From contig JAEOUK010000032.1 in assembly GCA_016839385.1 (NCBI GenBank), positions 1 to 5,680 of the forward strand: 5,680 nt of DNA. The letters are read 5' to 3'. The position numbers and the translations under genes were made by a program. Of the stretch, positions 1 to 5,202 are shown one piece after another (positions within the stretch are counted from its first letter, which is position 1; every line of letters starts with the position of its first letter). The stretch comes from Promethearchaeota archaeon (GTDB taxonomy: Archaea; Asgardarchaeota; Lokiarchaeia; Sigynarchaeales; MK-D1). The notes below the pieces were generated by a model. That model saw only the letters and a program-made list of their open reading frames with translations, did not search any database and was not told the origin of the DNA.

Positions 1-7
1 CAAACCT

Positions 8-772
8 TTAATCCCCAAATCCTTTGCAAAAACTATCGAAGTTAGTCGGTAATATAGAATAATTATATCCCCCTTCAAGGACCGAAAACCTTCGACCATT
101 GCAGAGCTTTAAACTATATTCTTTGAGCCATTTTCCTATCTGATTATATGATTCTGTTGATAAAACGTTTCCCCAGTCGTTCTTCGCATTATCAAAACCG
201 GCACTAGCTATTATGATGTCAATATCTGAAAGAGAATCCAAAGTTTCTTTTATTTCTTGCATATATCTCCCCTCATTATTCGAATAGGGGTTCAGTATCT
301 GGATATTGGAGTAATCTGAGAGGATATTTATATTTCCATCTCCTGTATGTAAGTCAAAATCCAGGATGAAAGCTGATTTTATTTTGTGTTTATCCATTAG
401 ATAGAGCAAACTCACCGCGATATTATTGAAATAGCAGAAACCCCAACATGAATCTCTACTTGCGTGGTGACCAGGGGGTCGAATTAATCCAAATGATGCA
501 GTTTTTTCAATATATGCAATTTCTGCTGTTTGAATTGCTCCTCCCGCAGCTAACATGGCGTTATGGAACACCAAAGGTTCATTTTGCACTCTCAGAAAAT
601 GTCGATCCGTATGTGCTCGTAAAATATCAATCTTTTTTGCTGGAATCGCTTCAATCAATTCATAAAAAGAATCATTATCTATAATATATACTATACCTTC
701 GAGTCTTCCGGCTCCCGCAGCTGGATCTAATGCATAGACTTTATAAAAATCTTCATGAAACACTACTTTCAT
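8..772 (-). CDS. Histone deacetylase-fold zinc amidohydrolase (HDAC / acetylpolyamine amidohydrolase family)
   Basis: A complete 254-residue zinc hydrolase of the arginase/deacetylase fold, predicted to remove acyl groups from acetylated lysines, polyamines or similar small amides in the cytoplasm. Seen directly: RPPGHH at 98-103 (charge-relay histidines H102/H103), GFCYFNN at 111-117, DFDLHTGDG at 138-146 (zinc ligands D140 and H142), SAGFD at 190-194 (third ligand D194) and LEGGYN at 232-237 (Y236, the transition-state tyrosine). All catalytic positions known from bacterial HDAC-like proteins are present, so it should be active. The second His of the usual DxDxHHG motif is Thr143. The start at MKVVFHEDFY fits the family N-terminus. 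The overall pattern (N-terminal FHEDFY, DPAAxxGR, DFDLHxGDG) recalls a compact subfamily I associate with deltaproteobacteria, from memory. It lies 40 bp downstream of the Rieske gene on the same strand and may share its transcript. The physiological substrate cannot be read from sequence; a role on archaeal chromatin is possible but unsupported. Confidence 0.9.
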   Translation of the reverse strand: MKVVFHEDFYKVYALDPAAGAGRLEGIVYIIDNDSFYELIEAIPAKKIDILRAHTDRHFLRVQNEPLVFHNAMLAAGGAIQTAEIAYIEKTASFGLIRPPGHHASRDSCWGFCYFNNIAVSLLYLMDKHKIKSAFILDFDLHTGDGNINILSDYSNIQILNPYSNNEGRYMQEIKETLDSLSDIDIIIASAGFDNAKNDWGNVLSTESYNQIGKWLKEYSLKLCNGRRFSVLEGGYNYSILPTNFDSFCKGFGD

Positions 773-805
773 TACAATCTAGACTCAGTAAGGATAATGT
801 AACAT

Positions 806-812
806 AAAAAAA
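806..812 (-). terminator. T7 tract directly after the Rieske gene
   Basis: On the minus strand the Rieske stop codon is followed at once by seven consecutive T. Archaeal RNA polymerase often terminates at U-runs without a hairpin, so this could separate the oxygenase transcript from the deacetylase gene 40 bp away. It is a single short tract, so read-through into the deacetylase is equally possible. Confidence 0.3.
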
Positions 813-1799
813 TTAGGAGTTGGAGTTCTCCTTCAACTGCTGTCGAATCCTTCGATAGATTACAATAGGATGATCTGCGGGAAATAAATTATCCCCATCA
901 ATCATTTTTAATTCTGTTTTTTTCGGTATCTGCGTTTCCACTACCCTTTTATCTTGGTGAGCAATAATTTTACTGAAGAACCTTCCGAATAGGCTAATAA
1001 TTCCCCGAAATATTGGAATTCGAGTGATCTTTTGAATGAATCTGAGATAAAGAATTGTATTTTCCTCGTCTACAGGAACGAATGCAATAATTATTCGCGC
1101 AATGTCCGAGAATTTATTTTGCCAAACAGATGGGAATCTGAATTGAACCAACGATGGACGATTTGGTTTCTGAATATCTGCTGGTAATATAGAAATTTCT
1201 CCATTCTCCTTTCGATTTGATACCCATATTTTTTCTATATTATCTGAAAATTCTGTATAGGGTCCATCACTTACTCGTCGGTTTCCTCTACCGATCGTAT
1301 TATGATGAACTATCCATAGATGAGACACATCCAGTTGATTTTCGATACATCTGCTATAATGGGTTTTCCACGGATCCTTTAGAGTGAAATAATGAAAAGA
1401 ATCATCTACATCTTCAAACCACGGAAGCTCTGGATAGTGATCTCTGGGTTCTCCCCACCAAATCCAGATAAAATTATGTTGTTCACGTGTGGTATATGAA
1501 GTCACTTTAAAATTGGGGGGTACTGGTGCATTTTTCCCTCGGGAAGGAATCACAGTGCATTTTCCCTTGCTGTCGAATTGCAGTCCATGAAAGGGACATT
1601 GGACATGTTCATTCTCACAAACTAGTTTTCCTTTACTTAAAGCGACCCCTCGATGTGCACAACGATCCAATAGACAAACTACTTCGTTCTCTTTATTTCT
1701 CCATAACACTAATCTCTCTCCCATGCGGATAACTCCTAGGAGCTTTCCTTTGTGAACTTCTTTACTCTCTAATATCGCATACCATTGGTTTCGGATCAT
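813..1799 (-). CDS. Rieske [2Fe-2S] non-haem iron oxygenase, alpha-subunit type
   Basis: A 328-residue oxygenase with an N-terminal Rieske domain (about 1-115) and a C-terminal mononuclear-iron catalytic domain (about 140-300). The cluster ligands are visible as CAHRG (C47, H49) and CPFHG (C68, H71). The catalytic iron site is the pattern N154-x2-D157-x2-H160-x4-H165, followed by HNTIGRGNRR. The downstream QDKRVVETQ at 282-290 supplies D283, the likely carboxylate ligand; this arrangement is typical of COG4638-type proteins. Such enzymes use O2 and electrons from a reductase/ferredoxin to hydroxylate, demethylate or desaturate aromatic or lipid-like substrates. The substrate cannot be named here, and no reductase or ferredoxin gene lies in the window. 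The N-terminus MIRNQWYAI matches the family start, and the length is normal. There is no signal peptide; the segment around 261-280 is amphipathic rather than a clear membrane helix. The gene is probably expressed from its own promoter just upstream, possibly together with the deacetylase gene. The family is mostly bacterial, so acquisition by transfer is plausible but not shown. Confidence 0.93.
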   Translation of the reverse strand: MIRNQWYAILESKEVHKGKLLGVIRMGERLVLWRNKENEVVCLLDRCAHRGVALSKGKLVCENEHVQCPFHGLQFDSKGKCTVIPSRGKNAPVPPNFKVTSYTTREQHNFIWIWWGEPRDHYPELPWFEDVDDSFHYFTLKDPWKTHYSRCIENQLDVSHLWIVHHNTIGRGNRRVSDGPYTEFSDNIEKIWVSNRKENGEISILPADIQKPNRPSLVQFRFPSVWQNKFSDIARIIIAFVPVDEENTILYLRFIQKITRIPIFRGIISLFGRFFSKIIAHQDKRVVETQIPKKTELKMIDGDNLFPADHPIVIYRRIRQQLKENSNS

Positions 1800-1828
1800 T
1801 TGCTTATTTCAAAACAGAACTCAAGATA

Positions 1829-1842
1829 GTTTAAAATTTTTT
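1829..1842 (-). promoter_or_regulatory. Putative TATA box of the Rieske gene
   Basis: The minus strand reads AAAAAATTTTAAA, an A-tract (possible BRE) running into a TATA-like element centred about 34 bp before the ATG at 1799. Usual archaeal spacing places the start of transcription near 1808, giving a leader of under ten bases. I see no Shine-Dalgarno sequence before this ATG, consistent with a near-leaderless mRNA. The region is AT-rich, so chance matches are easy. Confidence 0.35.
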
Positions 1843-1880
1843 ACTTCGATAATTTCTCGGATTGTCTAGGAGGTTCATCC

Positions 1881-1950
1881 AAAAAAAAATATCAAACGTA
1901 TTTCGACAAATTGGAGACTTAATGAAGAAAAAAAATAAGGAAGAAAAAAA
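1881..1950 (-). terminator. Multiple poly-T tracts after thrS
   Basis: On the minus strand, downstream of the thrS stop codon, there are T-runs of 7 (1944-1950), 8 (1928-1935) and 9 (1881-1889). Successive U-runs without a strong hairpin are the usual form of an archaeal intrinsic terminator. They sit between thrS and the promoter of the Rieske gene, which argues that the two genes are transcribed separately. Confidence 0.55.
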
Positions 1951-1955
1951 CTAGA

Positions 1956-4064
1956 TTATCGAAAACTAATCCGTTTACTATAATAACGGAATGGAATCGG
2001 AAGATCCTTGCGTGGAAATCCTTTCAGTTCATCGTTTATCATTTTCTTTAATTCCGCAAATGATATATCTTGAATTTGATCATTTGTTTTTCCATCTACT
2101 AATTTCTCTCCGATTAATCGTTTTCGGACGGACACTGTATTCTTTTCCCTCTCCTCTCCACCGACAATTACTGTGTAGGGAATCCACTCTACTTCAGCTG
2201 ATCGAATTTTCTTTCCTATTTTTTCATCTCGATCGTCGAAATCCGCTCGGATATTTGCTTTATTGAGCCTTCTCATGATTGATTCAGCATAACTCTTCTC
2301 TTTATCAGTAATCGGAATCACACGAACCTGAATCGGAGATAACCATGGTTTAAATCCCGTAACAATCTCATCCTTGTATTTTTCGTTCGATTCCAAAAGC
2401 GCCCAGAGAATTCGACACATTGCGCCAGATGGGGATGTATGTAGAATGATGGGATGCCCTGTGCTGCCATCTTTTGAGTGATATGTAATATTATATTTTT
2501 GTCTTTTTTCGCCAAACTGTTCAATATAGTCTGCACTGCTCTCTACATCAATCTGTATTGTACTTAATGTCGCACTCTTTCCTTGGGAGTCAATGACAGG
2601 CCATTCGAATTTCAATATGAAATAATAATATCTTTCAGGCCATAACTCAAAGATAGCTGGATGTCCCCACTCTTTGATGTTTTTGCTAATCCATTTTTTG
2701 TTTTCAGCCCAAAATTCTTCTGTTGTCCGGAAAACAACGAAGTAGTTCGTTCCTAGATCTTTTAAAATCCGCTGTACCATTTTAAATTCTTTTTTAAATT
2801 CCACAATGGATTGGTCTAAGTCTTTGCACATTGTGTGCAAATCTGGCATCAAAAATGTGCGCAAACGTCGCAGTCCTGAAAGTTCACCTGTTTGTTCACG
2901 CCTGAATGAATATGTTTCCCACTCATACACACCTAAAGGAAGTGATTCTTCACGAATTTGCATTTGCGAAAACAAGTTGAATAGGAGAAAATCATTCGCA
3001 AATCGAAGCAAATATCGATCATTACCAGAACTCACCCAGTAAGTCTTCGCAGGGAAACGTGCTGTCTGTGCTGTAAGTTTTTTATTCTTAACGGTATACA
3101 TTACTGGTGTATCAGCGTAGATCGCACCATTTTCTACTATAACATTTTCTAAATAATCTTTAATCAAATTTTTCATTAACACACCTTTTGTATACCACCG
3201 CAGATTTCCCGCATCCGATGCGTCGTCAAAGTCTGCCAATTCCATATTCTTCATCATTTTAATGTGGGGCGGTTCTTGTTTGGGTGCTCCTTTTGATCCA
3301 AGTACCTCGTCAGCAATTAGCTCTTGGAAAGATTTCCATTCTTCTCCTTTATAACGGTCAGGGATGATTTCCTTAAGCTTCTTACCCTCTTCTTTAACTG
3401 GATCAAACAGATGTAATTCTTTACCATCTTCTGTGAGAATCTTAAAAACGGAACTTGCACGAACTTCATCCGCAAGAATTGACAATTTTACATCCCGATA
3501 CATTTCTGCAACTTCATGACCTAGGCAGTTTAATGAGAATGATTTATACCATCCAAAAGGAGAGAAATCTGCTTTATATCCGCGATCTTTAAGAATAGAT
3601 GCAATTTTTGGACAAACCTCCATTGCTTCTTTATCTTGACTAAGATAATGACTGAGGTGAGCCCAAGGATAGACTAAAATGGAGTCTACTTTATAATATG
3701 AGGGATCTAAGATTAATTTCTTAAATTCTCTAGGTTTTTCCTTTGGCTCGGGAACTTTAGGGTTCTCTTTCGCTAATATAATTTGTTTTTCTAACTTAGA
3801 ATTGAGTTTTTCAATTTCTTCATTCTGTTCCTTAATCTTATTTGGAAATCCCTCAATTAATTCGATGGCTTCTTCAATTTCGTTTGCTCCCTGTTTGGCT
3901 ATAATGGATGTATCAAATGTGTCTTGATCTTCTACCGAGACAAATGCAAATAATACCAATCCCTCCACATCTAATTTCTTTCCCTTGAAATCTTGAGGAC
4001 TGGATGTGGCTTTTGCTTTTTTCTCCATCGAGGCTCCATCAGAATGGATAAGCAAAATCTTCAT
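1956..4064 (-). CDS. thrS: Threonyl-tRNA synthetase, archaeal type with editing domain
   Basis: Charges tRNA-Thr with threonine in the cytoplasm. The start MKILLIHSD is the archaeal ThrRS N-terminus, a D-aminoacyl-tRNA-deacylase-like domain that removes mischarged serine. Its functional residues are visible: H136 (in YPWAHLS), Y173-K174 (in PFGWYK) and E187. Their spacings match those I recall for H83, Y120, K121 and E134 of the Pyrococcus enzyme. The offset of 53 is explained by an insertion around 74-125 that includes a charged, probably coiled-coil stretch (about 76-95) and a Pro/Lys-rich linker. The class II core follows: motif 2 with RREQTGELSGLRRLR (388-402), H410 in MPDLHTMC, and motif 3 with H542 and SPSGAMCR (R551). 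The anticodon-binding domain runs from about 575 to the end. Of the three zinc ligands (Cys, His, His), H410 and H542 are kept, but the Cys position appears to be D358 (in RFANDF). In motif 3 a usual Glu is C550. At 702 residues it is longer than the 610-640 typical of archaeal relatives. It appears to be transcribed alone. Confidence 0.97.
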   Translation of the reverse strand: MKILLIHSDGASMEKKAKATSSPQDFKGKKLDVEGLVLFAFVSVEDQDTFDTSIIAKQGANEIEEAIELIEGFPNKIKEQNEEIEKLNSKLEKQIILAKENPKVPEPKEKPREFKKLILDPSYYKVDSILVYPWAHLSHYLSQDKEAMEVCPKIASILKDRGYKADFSPFGWYKSFSLNCLGHEVAEMYRDVKLSILADEVRASSVFKILTEDGKELHLFDPVKEEGKKLKEIIPDRYKGEEWKSFQELIADEVLGSKGAPKQEPPHIKMMKNMELADFDDASDAGNLRWYTKGVLMKNLIKDYLENVIVENGAIYADTPVMYTVKNKKLTAQTARFPAKTYWVSSGNDRYLLRFANDFLLFNLFSQMQIREESLPLGVYEWETYSFRREQTGELSGLRRLRTFLMPDLHTMCKDLDQSIVEFKKEFKMVQRILKDLGTNYFVVFRTTEEFWAENKKWISKNIKEWGHPAIFELWPERYYYFILKFEWPVIDSQGKSATLSTIQIDVESSADYIEQFGEKRQKYNITYHSKDGSTGHPIILHTSPSGAMCRILWALLESNEKYKDEIVTGFKPWLSPIQVRVIPITDKEKSYAESIMRRLNKANIRADFDDRDEKIGKKIRSAEVEWIPYTVIVGGEEREKNTVSVRKRLIGEKLVDGKTNDQIQDISFAELKKMINDELKGFPRKDLPIPFRYYSKRISFR

Positions 4065-4069
4065 GTGTC

Positions 4070-4074
4070 ATCAC
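4070..4074 (-). promoter_or_regulatory. thrS: Shine-Dalgarno-like site of thrS
   Basis: The minus strand reads GTGAT followed by five bases and then the ATG. GTGAT is complementary to the AUCAC near the 3' end of archaeal 16S rRNA. It supports the chosen start and suggests that thrS, unlike its neighbours, has a leader. Only five bases match, so the assignment is tentative. Confidence 0.35.
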
Positions 4075-4098
4075 TAAAGTGCGTTCTTGATAAAAGCT

Positions 4099-4122
4099 TA
4101 GATCATCTTTTTCAGTGATCTA
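4099..4122 (-). promoter_or_regulatory. Inverted repeat in the predicted thrS 5' leader
   Basis: TAGATCA (4099-4105) and TGATCTA (4116-4122) are perfect 7-bp inverted copies separated by ten bases; a G-U pair could extend the stem in RNA. Counted from the thrS ATG, the element lies about 35-58 bases upstream. If transcription starts about 25 bp after the TATA box at 4154-4161, it lies inside the mRNA leader as a hairpin. It could equally be a DNA operator for a dimeric regulator. What is seen is the symmetry; the role is inferred. Confidence 0.45.
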
Positions 4123-4153
4123 GTCTTTACTTAAAGGAAATTATTCAATTACC

Positions 4154-4161
4154 TATTTAAA
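4154..4161 (-). promoter_or_regulatory. Putative TATA box of thrS
   Basis: The minus strand reads TTTAAATA, close to the archaeal TATA consensus. A start about 25 bp downstream, near 4133, would give a leader of roughly 70 bases that includes the inverted repeat and the GTGAT site. Other AT-rich candidates lie just upstream (4163-4172 and 4179-4187), so the exact box is uncertain. Confidence 0.4.
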
Positions 4162-4203
4162 CTTATTTAATCATCCAGATTTATATCAGAATTAAAAATA
4201 CCT

Positions 4204-4217
4204 ACTATCAACTATCA
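4204..4217. repeat. Two tandem copies of ACTATCA
   Basis: A perfect 7-bp unit occurs twice in direct succession in the spacer upstream of the thrS promoter. It might be a binding site for a regulator but is short enough to arise by chance in AT-rich DNA. Confidence 0.25.
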
Positions 4218-4283
4218 AACGCTTATAATTATTACAAAAAACGATTCATCAAAATCAGAACCATGAAAAACAACATAATCTTA

Positions 4284-4445
4284 TACTCTCCACATTGGTC
4301 TCACGCCTGTCGGGCTAATTATGAGAGTTATCTAAAAGAGAGTAGTGGTAGTGGTTGCAGTGGTCAAACTGACCAATTCCATAGAAATATTACATTTGTA
4401 GTAATTGACAGGCGCAACCATGATATCTTCACGTATTTGAGATAC
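4284..4445. other. Intergenic region rich in complementary segments; possible structured RNA
   Basis: This is the distal part of the 426-bp gap between thrS and the DUF4443 gene. Plus-strand complementary pairs are CGCCTGTC (4304-4311) with GACAGGCG (4407-4414), TGGTTGC (4352-4358) with GCAACCA (4414-4420), ATTGGTC (4294-4300) with GACCAAT (4371-4377), and TACTCTC (4284-4290) with GAGAGTA (4338-4344). There are also local hairpins TGGTCA/TGACCA (4361-4375) and ATTAC/GTAAT (near 4390-4405). Several pairings exclude each other and one pair would form a pseudoknot. AT-rich TATA-like stretches flank it on either side (4222-4234 for plus, about 4464-4476 for minus), so either strand could be transcribed. 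I do not recognise a tRNA, SRP RNA, RNase P RNA or box C/D guide. It may be an unannotated RNA, a regulatory region or a decayed element. Confidence 0.3.
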
Positions 4446-4490
4446 AGAAAAGATAGTTGAAGAAAATTTAAATAATTTTTGAAAATTTGC

Positions 4491-5120
4491 TTAGAGTTCT
4501 TTAGTTAGGCTTAATGCGGCTGCGATAGTTGCAAGATTTGCAAGATATTGATCCTTTCCTGTTCCTAAAACTAGCACGTCGAATTCAGAAAATTTATACT
4601 CTAAAGAATTCACGTCTATTTTTGGAGAAACTAATGTACTTTCAGCGAAAGGAGTCGAAGGAAATTGAAATTCCCCGTCTTTTAAAATCAAACACGTCGC
4701 TCCTGTACCACCAATCTTAATTGCTTCATCTCTTTGGTCCATCCCTGTATTCAATCGTTCCACCGCGTTATATACAATACTATATCTCACAAAGTCTCCA
4801 ATAACAATTTTAGAATAATTAAATTCAGGAACTTTTGGGGGAGTAATAATGGAATAAATTTCCTTTAATGTCATCTTCCCCTTTTTAGATAATTTGTGAA
4901 TTTTGTTTTCCACAAGTAACAATTCTTTTTTTTTCAAATATTTCAATAAAGATCTCACTTTCCCTTCTGATAGACTCAGCTCATTATCCAACCGGTATCT
5001 CCCAATCCCCTCAGATTCTTGATCGAAAATTACTAATGCAAGCAAAACATGAGCTAATTGGAAACTAGGTTGTATGGTCTTACTCGTGCTTATTTGGGAT
5101 AACTCCTTCAAAATATTCAT
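4491..5120 (-). CDS. Winged-helix protein with DUF4443-like C-terminal domain, putative transcriptional regulator
   Basis: A 209-residue soluble protein. Residues about 18-85 form a winged helix-turn-helix: FQLAHVLLAL helix, IGRYRLDNELSLSEGKVRS recognition region (39-57), then LLKYLKKKELL and a wing ending in LSKKGK. The remainder (about 100-205) resembles the archaeal DUF4443 domain. Its strongest marker is TGMDQRDEAIKIGGTGATC (125-143), followed by a strand LILKDGEFQFP and the C-terminal VLVLGTGKDQYLANLATIAA (183-200). That Gly- and Ala-rich end could bind a small ligand. The family assignment is from memory of its motif pattern; no biochemical function is established to my knowledge. The gene is transcribed away from gltX across an 82-bp gap, so it may regulate itself, gltX or both. 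The start MNILKEL is the only ATG near the promoter-like region. No membrane segments are present. Confidence 0.75.
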   Translation of the reverse strand: MNILKELSQISTSKTIQPSFQLAHVLLALVIFDQESEGIGRYRLDNELSLSEGKVRSLLKYLKKKELLLVENKIHKLSKKGKMTLKEIYSIITPPKVPEFNYSKIVIGDFVRYSIVYNAVERLNTGMDQRDEAIKIGGTGATCLILKDGEFQFPSTPFAESTLVSPKIDVNSLEYKFSEFDVLVLGTGKDQYLANLATIAAALSLTKEL

Positions 5121-5202
5121 GGAAATCTTTACCAGTGTTATCTTAGTGTCAAGAGAATAAATTTTTTTTTGTCTGGATTATTTAATCAAGCAGTGGATAC
5201 AC
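5121..5202. promoter_or_regulatory. Divergent promoter region between the DUF4443 gene and gltX
   Basis: An 82-bp spacer serving two genes read in opposite directions. For the minus-strand gene, AAATTTATT (plus coordinates 5156-5164), preceded by an A-run, is a good TATA/BRE candidate about 40 bp before the ATG, giving a leader of around 15 bases. For gltX, TTATTTAA (5178-5185) lies about 22 bp before the ATG, so transcription would begin at or next to the start codon and the mRNA would be leaderless. The two boxes are about 20 bp apart, so the two promoters probably interfere or are co-regulated. Confidence 0.5.

Noticed and set aside
448..684. 78-codon plus-strand open frame inside the HDAC gene
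   Set aside because: Antisense shadow of a gene with intact catalytic motifs.
1526..1732. 68-codon plus-strand open frame inside the Rieske gene
   Set aside because: Antisense to the Rieske cluster-binding region; no independent support.
1991..2266. 91-codon plus-strand open frame antisense to the 3' end of thrS
   Set aside because: Composition typical of antisense shadows; no start signal or family match.
2318..2536. 72-codon minus-strand open frame in another frame within thrS
   Set aside because: Overlaps the conserved class II motif 3 and anticodon-domain region of thrS; a frame shadow.
4107..4120. Kink-turn (CUGA/GAUGA) at the tip of the thrS leader hairpin as an L7Ae-type site
   Set aside because: CUGA and GAUGA strings occur on the minus strand, but their placement relative to the stem does not give the canonical bulge and tandem G-A pairs.
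4284..4445. tRNA, SRP RNA, RNase P RNA or box C/D sRNA in the gap
   Set aside because: No TTCRA T-loop within a proper stem, no SRP or RNase P core motifs, and no correctly spaced RTGATGA/CTGA boxes could be found by eye.
4263..4460. 65-codon plus-strand open frame in the thrS/DUF4443 gap
   Set aside because: No Shine-Dalgarno site, no recognisable family, odd composition rich in Ser, Cys, His, Trp and Tyr, and it overlaps the complementary-segment cluster. A small protein is not excluded but unsupported.
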